Source: ZC4RG20 sp963782445 (GTDB lineage Bacteria > Pseudomonadota > Gammaproteobacteria > Steroidobacterales > Rariloculaceae). From it: a stretch of 64,000 bases of DNA. The stretch is taken from assembly GCA_963782445.1 (NCBI GenBank), contig CAWAJM010000001.1, positions 2,480,001 through 2,544,000 on the forward strand, written 5' to 3'. Both the position numbers and the translations under genes were made by a program. Shown here in pieces: positions 8,695 to 18,049 of the stretch; position 1 is the stretch's first letter; each line of letters starts with the position of its first letter. Below the pieces are notes generated by a model that saw only the letters and a list, made by a program, of their open reading frames with translations, searched no databases and had not been told where the DNA came from.

Positions 8695-9270
8695 CTACTT
8701 CAGCACGGGGAGGGTCTTCCACTCCGAGAAGCCGAGCAAATCGACGACGCCGTCGGTCGCGACCTCGCTCTCGGAGCGCTCGACGAAAGCGGCCTCGTCG
8801 CGAATCGCTACGCCGAGGCCGCCGGCCGTCTCGATGAGACGCGAATGCCCCGCGAGCACGAGCGGCCGGGCCCGGGCGAGCTTGATAGGCACGGCGTTGC
8901 GCGCACCGACCGCCGCGACGAGCGCAAAGCGCTCGTTCTTGCCGGCTTCGACGACGGCGTTGTCCCGAACGAGCGTCACGGCCCTGCCCGCGCGCAGATG
9001 GGCGGCCACCTCATAGCGGAGCGTCAGAACGTAAAGCTTCTCGGCCGGTCCCGTGATGCGCACGCACGGGCCCAGCGCGCCTCGCGTGCTGACCTTGATA
9101 TCCGCGAAGAGTGGAAAGCTGATCTGCAGCGGCTCCCCGTTGCTGACCTTGTTGAACGCCAGCACGGAAAACACGAGATCGCGCATGACCTGCTGCTCCT
9201 GGTCGGTCTGCATGACCAGGATATCGAGATGGTCCGAGATCGTCGTCGAGGAGATGACAGCCATAGACAA
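8695..9270 (-). CDS. Unrecognised soluble protein
   Basis: A 191-aa protein with ordinary codon use and no signal peptide or membrane helix. I do not recognise it. The N-terminal third (DHLDILVMQTDQEQQVMRDL) looks helical and the middle (KLYVLTLRYEVAAHLRAG, NAVVEAGKNERFALVA) looks beta-rich. ATG 9264 two codons inside is an alternative start. It is transcribed toward the amidohydrolase and has no operon partner. Confidence 0.65.
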   Translation of the reverse strand: MSMAVISSTTISDHLDILVMQTDQEQQVMRDLVFSVLAFNKVSNGEPLQISFPLFADIKVSTRGALGPCVRITGPAEKLYVLTLRYEVAAHLRAGRAVTLVRDNAVVEAGKNERFALVAAVGARNAVPIKLARARPLVLAGHSRLIETAGGLGVAIRDEAAFVERSESEVATDGVVDLLGFSEWKTLPVLK

Positions 9271-9414
9271 CAGTTCGCTTGCTTCGCGAGGCCGTCAACT
9301 TTACTCGAATCCGGCGCACCAGCCCAAGCGTTGAGGCGCCGCGCGACACAACTGATTGCGAAAACGCGTGCGCCGAGCGGCGCGGCCGAGGCGGCGGCTC
9401 GCCGGTCTGTTCAG

Positions 9415-9609
9415 CTCTGCAATCGCTACGAGAACCCGCGTGACGGGTCGGTGCCGCGCAACTCTTTCGGTGAATGGTTCTGGCTCGAGGGCGGGAAGAT
9501 CCGCAACATCCGAACCGCCATGTGTTACCCGCCGCCGGAGCGCCCCGTTCCGAACTGGCCGCCCTACGACGGCGACTTTCCGCTCCCGGCGGCCGTCATC
9601 CCGCGCTAG
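9415..9609 (+). pseudogene. C-terminal remnant of a DUF8021-like secreted protein
   Basis: In frame over 9415-9609 the translation holds SFGEWFWLEGGKIRNIRTAM and then PNWPPYDGDFPLP. This matches in kind the C-terminal end of the family found complete at 16960-17898 and 42743-43792 (compare EFFAIKAGMIQEIHAVLF in the first). No upstream sequence of the family is present in any frame before 9415, so this is a deletion remnant and not a frameshift. It has no start codon with a ribosome site and is unlikely to be expressed. Confidence 0.6.
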
Positions 9610-9826
9610 CAGGCAGCAACGGCGCAATCGGCGGCGCCGGATCGCGCTCCAGAATGTGTCACTCGTTGCAAATCCGGTGACTTCCGCCGGGGCGCGCCCG
9701 CAGGGGGCGCTGGCCGCGGCGCTGCGATTCGACATAACCCCAGGCTGGCATGCCGCATGCAACGCGGAGACCGGGCGACGCACGGCGCCCCGCCGGAAGA
9801 ACAACACGAGAAAACCGGAGAGGCGC

Positions 9827-10198
9827 ATGAACGGAAGTGTCCTCGCTGCAATAGGCATCCTCCTCCTCGGGCTCGGGCCGCTCGCCCGTCCATCGCAACT
9901 CGGCGCGCACCGAACTGACCGTCTGCCGACCGCGACGGCCGAAACGGGGCCCGCGGTAAGTGCACGCGCCGCGGGCACTGCGGCCAAGGCGGACGAGGAC
10001 CGTTCGCTGGCCGCCCTGTTCGCTGTGCCGCGACGCAAGCTCCTCAAGCTGCTCGCGGTTTGCCTGTTCGGCTTCGCCTCCTGTGCCCGGCTCATCCGGC
10101 GCGCAAGGCGCCCTGCGCCCCCGGCGGCCGGCTCGCGAACCGTCGTCGAGCGCGCGCGCAGCACGGAACATCGGCTCCGCCGGAGGGCCGCATCCTGA
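9827..10198 (+). CDS. Small hypothetical protein with N-terminal membrane segment
   Basis: From ATG 9827, with GGAG 6 bp upstream, a 123-aa protein with a hydrophobic N-terminus (VLAAIGILLLGLGPLA). A second apolar stretch, LLKLLAVCLFGFASCARLI, lies near residue 85, and the tail is very basic. I do not recognise it. The Arg/Ala-rich composition is also what non-coding high-GC DNA yields, so the call is cautious. The bases from 9610 to 9826 hold no other gene that I can support. Confidence 0.35.
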   Translation: MNGSVLAAIGILLLGLGPLARPSQLGAHRTDRLPTATAETGPAVSARAAGTAAKADEDRSLAALFAVPRRKLLKLLAVCLFGFASCARLIRRARRPAPPAAGSRTVVERARSTEHRLRRRAAS

Positions 10199-10212
10199 TC
10201 GATGCGGGGCGC

Positions 10213-10230
10213 GTGTGACGGTCGTCACAC
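10213..10230. promoter_or_regulatory. CRP-like operator
   Basis: GTGTGACG-GT-CGTCACAC is a perfect palindrome containing the exact CRP core TGTGA-N6-TCACA (10214-10229). It lies 52 bp upstream of the glycine-zipper gene start at 10282, a position suited to control of that gene by a CRP/Clp-family regulator. No such regulator is encoded in the window. Confidence 0.6.
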
Positions 10231-10281
10231 TTGGCCGTCCCCGAGCCGGCCACAATGCGTATGCAGGCAGGGAGGACACGC

Positions 10282-10930
10282 ATGAACGTTCGCCGCATGG
10301 GATGTATCGCATTGCTCGCGCTTCTCGCGGCCGGGGCCGGTGCAGCGGCGGCGGAATCCGCCGGATCACGCGCCGGCGCACGGCTGGAGACGCCATCACG
10401 AGCGCCATGACCGCGACGACCGCCACGGCCGCCGCGACGGGGACGACCGGCACGACCGGGACGACGCGCCTCGGGACAGCGACTACGTCGGCTACACCGG
10501 CGCCCATTGGCAGAACGACTACGACATCCTCTCCGGGCAGTGTAATCGCGCAGCCGTTGCAACCGTCGTCGGCGGCGTCGTGGGCGGCGTTTTGGCCGCC
10601 CACGTCAGCGCGCCGGAGCACCGCACGGTCGCCACCCTGATCGGCGCCGCAGCCGGCGCCCTCGTCGGCCGAAAGATCGGTCACGAGCTCGACGAAGCGG
10701 ACCGCGGCTGCTTCGGACATGCGCTCGAGATCGGCCGGCCGGGGCGCCGGGTCGTTTGGGCGAACCCGGCCGATGGCGTGCGCTACGAAATGGTGCCGGG
10801 TAACCGGCAACCGAGGAACGGCGTAACCTGCCGGGCATTCACCCTCGTGGCGATCGCCGGCGGCGCTCGCTCGACCCGCACCGGCCTCGCCTGCCAGGCC
10901 TCCGAGGGGGTTTGGCGCGTCGCCCAGTGA
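10282..10930 (+). pseudogene. Glycine-zipper secreted protein, single-base frameshift
   Basis: ATG 10282 (GGGAGG upstream) opens a clean signal peptide, MGCIALLALLAAGAGAAAA, in one frame. The mature part continues one base further on: DPPDHAPAHGW, a His/Asp/Arg-rich stretch, then a glycine zipper (TVVGGVVGGVLAAHV, LIGAAAGALVGRKIGHELDE) and a C-terminal domain with three Cys. Removing one A from GGAATCC at 10353-10359 restores GGATCC and a single 215-aa frame reading AAADPPDH. The family resembles 17-kDa surface-antigen-like outer-membrane lipoproteins, though no lipobox is seen. The gene is otherwise intact, so a sequence error is likelier than decay. A CRP-like operator lies upstream. Confidence 0.7.
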
Positions 10931-10946
10931 CGCAGGCAGATGCCGG

Positions 10947-12513
10947 TCAGTGCCCTGCCCGCATCACCGCACCTCGCCCGTGCGATCGGGGCCGCGACAG
11001 CCAGACGAGACCGGTCAGCAGCAGGAATACCCACGCGGAGCCCCAGAAGACGTCGTTGGTGGCCATCATGAACGCCTGCTGCATGACCAGGTCGGCGAGC
11101 CGTTGGTTCGCCTGGGCCAGCGAGAGGCCCTGCGCCTGAAGCTCCGCGAGCCAATGGTGCAGCGATGGATCGTAGGCGCTCAAGCGCGCGGTCAGCCGGT
11201 GGTCGTGGAGCGAAGCCCGATGATCCCATAGGGTGACGCTGATCGAGGTGCCGAAGCCGAGCGCGAGCTGGCGTACGAAATTGAACAGGCCCGAAGCGCT
11301 CGCGATTTCGCTGCCGTGCAGCCCCGTCAACGACAGCGTGATCAGCGGAATGAAAAAGCAGGCCGTGCCGATGCCCCAGGGCAGGCGCTGCAGAAAAATG
11401 TGGCCGAAAGAGACCTGCGTCGTGTTGTGGCCGGCCGCGAGCGAGATCGCGGCGAAGACCAGGAATCCGCAGGTCACGATGAGGCGCACGTCCACCTTGT
11501 CCGCGAGCCGCCCGACCAGCGGCGAGAAGACGACGCCGAGGATGCCGAACGACGCCGTTGCGAGACCCGCCGTCGTCGGCGTGTAGCCGAGCTGCGTCTG
11601 CAGCCAAAGCGGGAACAGCACGATGGCGCTGAAGAACGTCATGTACCCGAACGTCATGGCGATGGTGGCCACGGCGAAGTTGCGCCGTTTGAACAGGCGC
11701 AAGTCGACGATCGGGCGCTCCTCGCTCAGCTCCCAGAGCACGAAGAAGCCCAGCATGACCGCCGCGCCGATGCCGAGGACGATGATCGTCGTCGACTCGA
11801 ACCAAGCCTTGTCGTTGCCCTGATCGAGCATGATCTGCAGGCACGAAACGCCGACGACGAGCAGGCCGAGCCCAACGGCGTCGATGCGCTCCCTGCGAAT
11901 GGCCGTCTCGTGGCCGCGCAGCAGCGCCCAGGTGACCCAGGCCGCGACGAGCCCGATGGGCACGTTGATATAGAAGATCCACGACCAGTTCAGGTTATCG
12001 GTGATCCAGCCGCCGAGTATCGGGCCCGCAACGGGACCGACGACGGCCGTCATGCCCCAAATGCCGTTGGCGAGGCCATGCTGCTCCCGGGGATAGTTGG
12101 CGAGCATCAGGCTCTGCGACAGCGGAATCATCGGGCCCGCGACCGCCCCCTGCAGGGCGCGGAACACGAGCAGCATGGGAAACGTGACCGAGAAGCCGCA
12201 CAGCCACGAGAACAGCGTGAACAGCAAAGTGCAGAGCGCGAACAGCTTTACTTCGCCGACCTGCCTCGCGAGCCAACCGGAAATGGGCACCGCGATGGCG
12301 TTGGCGACGGCGAACGACGTGATGATCCAGGTGCCCTGATCGGCGCTGACGCCGAGCGTCCCGGCGATCGTCGGAATGGAGACGTTTGCGATCGAGAACG
12401 TCGAGGACGTTCATGAAAACCGCCAGCGCCAGCGCGAGCGTCACGATCGCGCGCTGTGCCGGCGGCAGCGGCACGCGACCGCTACTGGCTGCGCCGGCCC
12501 TCGTCTCCCTCAT
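10947..12513 (-). pseudogene. EmrB/QacA-type drug efflux transporter, single-base frameshift
   Basis: A DHA2-family MFS transporter, 14 helices expected, very close in pattern to E. coli EmrB (GTWIITSFAVANAIAVPISG, GPMIPLSQSLMLANYP, IDAVGLGLLVVGVSCLQIML). Translation starts at ATG 12513 (MRETRAGAASSG) and leaves frame after MNVLD. One extra A in GAACGTC at 12396-12402 explains it: with GACGTC restored the frame reads MNVLDVSIANVSIPTIAG, the expected first-helix motif, and the protein is 521 aa. Everything downstream is intact. No EmrA or TolC partner is adjacent. It converges on the glycine-zipper gene with a 16-bp gap. Confidence 0.85.
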
Positions 12514-12593
12514 CGCGGGAAACGATACCCCGGGCCCGAGGCAGCGGTCCAGAAGGCTGGGTTCGGCGCCGCTACCGTCCCGAGACGCGGCGG

Positions 12594-12621
12594 TTGCGGC
12601 CGGGCCGATCGGCGTTAAGAT
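12594..12621 (+). promoter_or_regulatory. Candidate sigma-70 promoter for the cytochrome/PQQ operon
   Basis: TTGCGG, 16 bp, TAAGAT. The -10 box ends 45 bp before the cytochrome c start at 12667. It sits in the divergent region between that gene and the EmrB-like gene. Spacing is one short of ideal. Confidence 0.4.
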
Positions 12622-12666
12622 CGACGTTGGGGGATTGCCGCGCACGGGCGCCGTCGAGGGGGGACG

Positions 12667-13479
12667 ATGGGGAGAGACATTCGCAGCGGCCTCGGAGGCC
12701 GCCGGCGCTCGGGGTTCAGTGCCCTCGGGCTGCTTGCCTGCGTCGTCGCGGCGGCCGCGCCGCTACGTGCTCAGCAGCATGCCGGCGAATACGAGGAGGC
12801 CGATATCGACTACGGGGCTCGGCTCTACGCGGGCCGCTGCATCACCTGTCATGGGGAGCGCGGCGATTCCATTCCGGGCATCAACCTGCGCAGCGGCGTC
12901 TTTCCGAAGGCGCCGACGGACCGCGAGCTCTCCGATATCCTGCGTGACGGCATACCCGGCACGGCCATGGTGCCGACGGGCTACAACGACACCGAGCGCA
13001 ATGCGCTCGTGGCCTATCTCAGGAACATGAGCCGTGTGGACCTCGAGGGCCTGCCGCAAGGCGACGCGGCCCGCGGCCGGGCGCTGTTCGAGGGCAAGGC
13101 GCACTGCAACGGCTGCCACCGCGTGAACGGCAAGGGCCCGCGCACGGCGCCGGACCTCAGCGACATCGGCGCGACACGGACGGCCGGAACGCTGCAGCGC
13201 GAACTGCTCGACCCGTCGGCCGCGATGCAGCCCATCAACCGTCCCGTGCACATCGTGACTCGGGGCGGCAAGGTCGTCGACGGGCGCCGGCTCAACGAGG
13301 ATACCTGGACGCTGCAGCTCATCGACGACGACGGCGACCTGGTGGCGCTCGACAAGGCCGATCTGCGCGAGTACCGCGTGCTAACGGAATCGCCGATGCC
13401 GTCCTATGCCGAGACGCTGACGGACGCGGAGCGGGCCGACGTGCTCGCCTACCTGCTTTCGCTCAAGGGGGCCGAATGA
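12667..13479 (+). CDS. Periplasmic dihaem cytochrome c
   Basis: A 270-aa exported protein with a signal or anchor segment at residues 17-35 and two class I c-type haem sites: CITCH at 58-62 and CNGCH at 147-151. Each is followed by a Met/Pro-rich segment that could give the sixth ligand. Its last 4 bp overlap the start of the PQQ dehydrogenase (ATGATG over 13476-13481), so translation is coupled. It is therefore the likely electron acceptor of that enzyme, passing electrons from PQQH2 toward the terminal oxidases. This pairing is established for bacterial quinoprotein alcohol dehydrogenases. Confidence 0.9.
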   Translation: MGRDIRSGLGGRRRSGFSALGLLACVVAAAAPLRAQQHAGEYEEADIDYGARLYAGRCITCHGERGDSIPGINLRSGVFPKAPTDRELSDILRDGIPGTAMVPTGYNDTERNALVAYLRNMSRVDLEGLPQGDAARGRALFEGKAHCNGCHRVNGKGPRTAPDLSDIGATRTAGTLQRELLDPSAAMQPINRPVHIVTRGGKVVDGRRLNEDTWTLQLIDDDGDLVALDKADLREYRVLTESPMPSYAETLTDAERADVLAYLLSLKGAE

Positions 13480-15137
13480 TGTCACGCCTATCGACCGCCG
13501 CGCTCGCCGTGCTGCTCACGGCTCCGCTCGCCGCCGAGGCGCAGCTGACGGCGGCGCGGCTCGTGCACGCGCAGGCCGAGCCGCAGAACTGGCTCACGTA
13601 CTCGGGCGGCTACCAGAGCCGGCGTTACAGCTCGCTGCAGCAGATCAACCGCCGCAACGTCGATGACCTCGAGCTCAAGTGGGTCTTTCAAGCCAGCTCG
13701 CTCGAAAACTTCGAGACCTCGCCGCTCGTCGTCGACGGCATCATGTATCTCACGGAAGCGCCTGACACGGCCGTGGCGCTCGACGCACGAACCGGCAGAG
13801 TCTTTTGGCGCTATCAGTACGACCCCGACGCCGCCGGACGCCCCTGTTGCGGGCGGGTGAATCGCGGCCTCGCGATGCTCGGCGATACCCTCTACATGGC
13901 GACCATCGATGCGAAGCTCATCGCCCTCGACGCGAAAACGGGCCGGCCGCTGTGGCACGTCCGAGTCGCCGACCCGGCCGCGGGCTACTCGATGACGCTG
14001 GCGCCGCTCGTCGTCAAGGACAAGGTCATCCTCGGCGTCGGCGGCGGCGAATTCGGCATCCGCGGATTTCTCGCGGCCTACGATGCCGCGACGGGCAAAG
14101 AGATATGGCGCTTCTACACCATCCCCGCGCCGGGGAAGCCCGGCTCGGAGACGTGGCAGGACGGCGGGGACGCCTGGAAACACGGCGGCGGCCCGATCTG
14201 GGTCACGGGCTCGTACGATCCCGCGCTGAACCTGACCTACTGGGGCGTCGGCAACCCCGGTCCCGACTGGGCCCCCGCGCAACGGCCGGGGGACAACCTC
14301 TTCACGTGCAGCGTCGTCGCCCTGGATGCGGACACGGGCCGGCTGGTCTGGCACTTCCAGTTCTCCCCCCACGACGGCCATGACTTCGACTCGACGCAGG
14401 TGCCGGTGCTCGTCGACCTGCCGACCCACGAACCTTCGAGCGGCAAGCTCATGCTCTGGGCCAACCGCAACGGATTCTTCTATGTGCTCGACCGCGTAAC
14501 CGGCAAGTTCGTCCGTGGAAATCCGTTCGTGAAGGTCAACTGGGCTTCCGGCCTCGACGCGGCGGGCCGGCCGATCCCGACGCCCGTGCCCGCGGGGCAG
14601 GCGACCTACCCGGGCAATCAGGGCGGCACGAACTGGTACTCGCCGTCGTACAGCCCGCGAACGGGGCTCTTCTACGTGCAGGCCTGGAAGGGCTACTCCA
14701 CGGTCTACAAGGCCGACACCGAGCTTACGCCCTACCAGGAAGGCAAGTCCTTCGTGGGCGGGTTTCCCTCGGGGCCCGTGCCCGGGCGCACGAATCTGCC
14801 CGGCATCCGCCGCGGGCAGATCAACGATTGGACCGACGCCGTGGGCTACGGCGAAGTGCTCGCAATCGATCCGCTGACGGGCGAGGACAGGTGGCGGTTC
14901 AGGACCACGAACGTCTCGACGAGCGGTGTCCTGACGACGGCGGGCGACGTGCTTTTCACGGGCACTCGAGACGGGTACTTTTATGCGCTCGATGCCACGA
15001 ACGGGCGGCTCCTGTGGCGCGTCACGGTGGACGGCCAGGGCGCGAACGGGCCGATGTCGTACGCCGTCGGCGGCCAACAGTATGTGGCCGCGGCCTCCGG
15101 CCATGCGCTGTTCGTGTTCGGGCTCAGGCAACATTAG
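13476..15137 (+). CDS. PQQ-dependent alcohol dehydrogenase
   Basis: A 553-aa eight-bladed beta-propeller quinoprotein with a signal peptide (residues 1-22). Repeated W-motif blades are visible (GRVFWRYQ, GRPLWHVR, GRLVWHFQ, GRLLWRVT). The vicinal disulfide that covers PQQ is Cys124-Cys125 in RPCCGRVNRG. The catalytic Asp region reads HDGHDFDSTQ with Asp303 and Asp305. The second Asp, two residues on, is the feature that separates lanthanide-using enzymes (XoxF, ExaF) from calcium MxaF, which has Ala there. It follows its cytochrome c in a 4-bp overlap. The substrate is unknown and no pqq biosynthesis genes lie in the window. Confidence 0.9.
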   Translation: MMSRLSTAALAVLLTAPLAAEAQLTAARLVHAQAEPQNWLTYSGGYQSRRYSSLQQINRRNVDDLELKWVFQASSLENFETSPLVVDGIMYLTEAPDTAVALDARTGRVFWRYQYDPDAAGRPCCGRVNRGLAMLGDTLYMATIDAKLIALDAKTGRPLWHVRVADPAAGYSMTLAPLVVKDKVILGVGGGEFGIRGFLAAYDAATGKEIWRFYTIPAPGKPGSETWQDGGDAWKHGGGPIWVTGSYDPALNLTYWGVGNPGPDWAPAQRPGDNLFTCSVVALDADTGRLVWHFQFSPHDGHDFDSTQVPVLVDLPTHEPSSGKLMLWANRNGFFYVLDRVTGKFVRGNPFVKVNWASGLDAAGRPIPTPVPAGQATYPGNQGGTNWYSPSYSPRTGLFYVQAWKGYSTVYKADTELTPYQEGKSFVGGFPSGPVPGRTNLPGIRRGQINDWTDAVGYGEVLAIDPLTGEDRWRFRTTNVSTSGVLTTAGDVLFTGTRDGYFYALDATNGRLLWRVTVDGQGANGPMSYAVGGQQYVAAASGHALFVFGLRQH

Positions 15138-15164
15138 CCGCGGCACGGCCGCGGGGAGTCATTC

Positions 15165-15899
15165 ATGCAGCTTTCCTTGGTTCTCGGTTTAGCCCCTCTA
15201 TTCATCGCACTCGCCGCTTGCAGCCAGCAGGGCAACGAGGGCGCACCTGCAGCCGCAGCGCCGCCCGCGGCCCACGAGCCCGCTGCGGACAGTTCCGGCG
15301 CCGACGCGCAGGCCGCCGCGAGCCCGCTCGCGCATGCGTTGGAGCCGCTGCCGGGCAAGGCGGGCCAGACGCCGGCGCTCACGCACGCCGTCAAGGTCGT
15401 CCTGCAAACGACGGCCGGCGACGTGACGGTCGAGGTGTATCCGGAGGCCGCGCCGAACGCGGCGGCCCGCTTCCTCGAGCTCGTCAAAGCCGGCTACTAC
15501 GACGGCACGCCCATCTCCCGCGTCGTGCCGGGCTTCGTGGCTCAATTCGGCGTGAATTGGCGCGACGGCTACAAGAGCTGGAGAACCAAGACCTTCGCCG
15601 ACGATCCGAGCCTGTTCTCGCTCGAGCGCGGCACGCTCGCCTTCGCTAAGGCGGGCCCAAACACGAACTCGACCCAGGTCTTCATCAACTATGCCGAAAA
15701 CAACCAGCTCGCGAGCCCGCAGTACAACTTCACGGTCTTCGGCAAAGTCGTGAACGGCATGGATGTCGTGGACAAGTTCGTGCAGGTCGGCGACCCTAGC
15801 AACGGCTTGAACCAAGATAGGTTGTGGAACGACGGCGCCGCCTACCTCGATTCGCTGCCCGTCAAACCGACGATGATCGAGCGCGCCGTCGTGCAGTGA
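15165..15899 (+). CDS. Cyclophilin-type peptidyl-prolyl isomerase lipoprotein
   Basis: A 244-aa envelope foldase. Residues 1-19 form a lipoprotein signal with lipobox LAAC, lipidated Cys19. An Ala/Pro-rich linker (22-75) leads to a cyclophilin domain with QTTAGDVTVEVYPEAAPN, FLELVKAGYYDGTPISRVV, GTLAFAKAGPNTNSTQVFIN and YNFTVFGKVVNGMDVVDK. Relative to E. coli PpiA it is similar in the core, with the extra linker and lipid anchor. It starts 27 bp after the PQQ dehydrogenase stop and may share its transcript. It acts in the periplasm on proline peptide bonds. Confidence 0.92.
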   Translation: MQLSLVLGLAPLFIALAACSQQGNEGAPAAAAPPAAHEPAADSSGADAQAAASPLAHALEPLPGKAGQTPALTHAVKVVLQTTAGDVTVEVYPEAAPNAAARFLELVKAGYYDGTPISRVVPGFVAQFGVNWRDGYKSWRTKTFADDPSLFSLERGTLAFAKAGPNTNSTQVFINYAENNQLASPQYNFTVFGKVVNGMDVVDKFVQVGDPSNGLNQDRLWNDGAAYLDSLPVKPTMIERAVVQ

Positions 15900-15915
15900 A
15901 AGGCACTGGTAAGGC

Positions 15916-16926
15916 ATGAAATTCGGCATCTTCGACCACATCGACGATGACGGCGCGGATCCCGGCGAGCAGCTCGCAGACAGGCTGCGCCTCGCCGAGC
16001 TCTACGACCGGCTCGGCTTCTACGCCTATCATGTGGCGGAGCACCATGGCACGCCGCTCTCGCGCTCTCCGTCGCCCAACGTATTCCTTTCGGCCGCGGC
16101 CGCTCGCACCACGCGGCTGCGGCTCGGGCCGCTCGTCTATGTGCTGCCGTTGTACGATCCGTTCCGGCTCGCCGAGGAGGTCGCGACGCTCGATCGGATC
16201 AGCGGCGGCCGCCTGGAGATGGGCGTCGGCCGCGGGGCGTCGGACCTCGAGAGCGCGATATTCGGGCTCGATACCCAGCGCGAGCGGTTCCAGGACGCCT
16301 TGGCCGTGCTGCTCAAGGCGCTCTCGTCCGAGCGCTTCAGCCACGCAGGGCCCTACTATCGGTACGACGACGTAACGATGGCCGTCCGCCCCATGCAGCA
16401 GCCCCACCCGCCTTTATGGACGGGCATCAGCCGTCCCGAAGCCGCCGAGTGGGCCGCGGCGAACGCCATGAACGTCGTCGCGCTCCTGCCCGCGGCGGCC
16501 GTCCGGCCCGTCACGGATCGCTACCGCGAGGCATGGGCGCGGCTCGGTAAGGCCGAAGACGCGCTGCCCTGCCTCGGCCTGAACCGGCCGCTCGTTCTCG
16601 CCCAAACCGAGCGCGAGGCCCTCGAGGTCGCGCGGCGCGCTTACAGGCGCTGGAAACGCAACCTCGACTGGCTCTGGGACAGGAAAGGCGTCGCCTCGAG
16701 TCTGGCCAAGGTTCTGCCCGACGAATTCGACGCGTTTCAACGGCTCGGCGCCGGCTTCGCGGGCACGCCGGCCGCGGCGCGCGAGTTCTTTGCCGCGGAG
16801 ATCGAAGCGGCTGGCGTCAACTATCTCAACGTCGGCGTCGCCTGGGGCGCGACGACCTTCGCGGAGGCCGCCCGCACGGCGGAGCTGTTCGCCGAGGAAG
16901 TCGTGCCGGCGCTGGCGGCGCTCTGA
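15916..16926 (+). CDS. LLM-class flavin-dependent oxidoreductase
   Basis: A 336-aa TIM-barrel monooxygenase of the bacterial luciferase-like group, normally using FMNH2 supplied by a reductase. Visible family blocks: MKFGIFDHID at the start, YAYHVAEHHGTPLSRSPSPN, TRLRLGPLVYVLPLYDPFRL, EEVATLDRISGGRLEMGVGRG and QQPHPPLWTG. It begins 16 bp behind the cyclophilin gene, so these form a likely transcription unit. The substrate is not predictable. Confidence 0.88.
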   Translation: MKFGIFDHIDDDGADPGEQLADRLRLAELYDRLGFYAYHVAEHHGTPLSRSPSPNVFLSAAAARTTRLRLGPLVYVLPLYDPFRLAEEVATLDRISGGRLEMGVGRGASDLESAIFGLDTQRERFQDALAVLLKALSSERFSHAGPYYRYDDVTMAVRPMQQPHPPLWTGISRPEAAEWAAANAMNVVALLPAAAVRPVTDRYREAWARLGKAEDALPCLGLNRPLVLAQTEREALEVARRAYRRWKRNLDWLWDRKGVASSLAKVLPDEFDAFQRLGAGFAGTPAAAREFFAAEIEAAGVNYLNVGVAWGATTFAEAARTAELFAEEVVPALAAL

Positions 16927-16959
16927 GGGACGCGTCCCCGGGCGCCGTCGACGCGCGCG

Positions 16960-17898
16960 TCAGTGCGCGGCCGTCCTCCAGCCGCCGCGGCCGGGCCCAT
17001 AGCCGGGCTTCCAGCCCGTCGGCTCGGAATCCGGCAGATTGAAGAGCACGGCATGGATCTCCTGAATCATGCCGGCCTTGATGGCGAAGAACTCGGCCAC
17101 GAGCCGATCGTTGGCCGTCGCGCGGCTCTGGCTCTTCCTGCCGTCCTTGAGGCCGAAGCGGACGATCGACAGCACGATGCCGCGCTCGGTGTCGACGACC
17201 GGATAGCGCCGATCCCAGAGGTTGCGGCCGATGAACGCGCCGCGATCGAAGCCCTCGGCCGTCGAAACGTAATGGCCGTCGCGCACGAGGCCCGTCGTCT
17301 GCAGCCCGTTCTCGAAGCGGCGCGCATCCGGCAGCAGCTTCGCGGGATGGTACGCTTCCGTGCCGTTCGTCTCGAACGCACGCCAATAGCTCTCGGCCGC
17401 CGCGACGAGCCCATAGTAGGAATCGCGGTCCGCGGGCCGGATCGTGAGCTGCAGCGCCGGATCGACCTGTTTGAGATTGTCGGCGTCCCAGAGCCGGTCG
17501 GCGTCACCGCGGTTGGCCTTAATGGTCTCGACTTCCGTGACGCGCCCGTCGGCCACCTTGAGACGGACCATGAGAATCGTCTTTGTGCCGTCCTCGTTCT
17601 CGACGACCGCTTCGGTACCGGTATCTCCGCGCGGCTCGTTGACGATGTCCCATCGATACACCGTGCGCTCGACGCCGGGCCAGAACGCCTTCGCCAGACT
17701 CATCTCGCGGCCGTTCTCGGTGACCTTCGCAGCCGCCGCGAGCGGCACCATGGCCGGATCGTCATGCACGAGTCCGTCGAAAAACGCATCGACGAAGCCC
17801 GTCAGGCACTGCCGATCGCAGCGCGCCTGCGCGCTCGCGCCGTTCGCGAAGATCGCCCCCGCTGCCGCGACGACCGCGGCCGTCTTCATGAATTTCAC
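16960..17898 (-). CDS. Secreted DUF8021-like protein, copy 1
   Basis: A 312-aa exported protein (signal peptide 1-23, ending ASAQA). The mature start CDRQCLTGFVDAFFDGLVHD, with two Cys, is followed by DPAMVPLAAAAKVTENGREM, the signature segment of the family. The same order is seen in the protein at 42743-43792. Repeated short alpha/beta units (ILMVRLKVADGRVTEVETI, GIVLSIVRFGLKDG, FFAIKAGMIQEIHAVLF) suggest an NTF2-like or SnoaL-like fold, which is inference. Function is unknown. The family name is from memory of annotated relatives. Confidence 0.75.
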   Translation of the reverse strand: MKFMKTAAVVAAAGAIFANGASAQARCDRQCLTGFVDAFFDGLVHDDPAMVPLAAAAKVTENGREMSLAKAFWPGVERTVYRWDIVNEPRGDTGTEAVVENEDGTKTILMVRLKVADGRVTEVETIKANRGDADRLWDADNLKQVDPALQLTIRPADRDSYYGLVAAAESYWRAFETNGTEAYHPAKLLPDARRFENGLQTTGLVRDGHYVSTAEGFDRGAFIGRNLWDRRYPVVDTERGIVLSIVRFGLKDGRKSQSRATANDRLVAEFFAIKAGMIQEIHAVLFNLPDSEPTGWKPGYGPGRGGWRTAAH

Positions 17899-18049
17899 GC
17901 CACTCCCCCGAAGCCACGTCCTGATCGAGGAAGGCTACCACATGCGAGAGGAACGCGAGCATGATGATAAGCTGGCAGCGCGAGCCGCACGCGCCGACCG
18001 GAACGGCCGTACGGCTCGCCTCGCCCCGCGGCCAGCCAAGGAGTCCTCC

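Noticed and set aside
10340..10930. Glycine-zipper gene starting at GTG 10340
   Set aside because: That start lacks a ribosome site and a signal peptide, whereas a signal peptide sits in the preceding frame from ATG 10282; a one-base frameshift explains both.
13488..15146. 552-codon minus-strand ORF opposite the PQQ dehydrogenase
   Set aside because: Antisense shadow of a clear quinoprotein, with biased Arg/Gly/Val composition.
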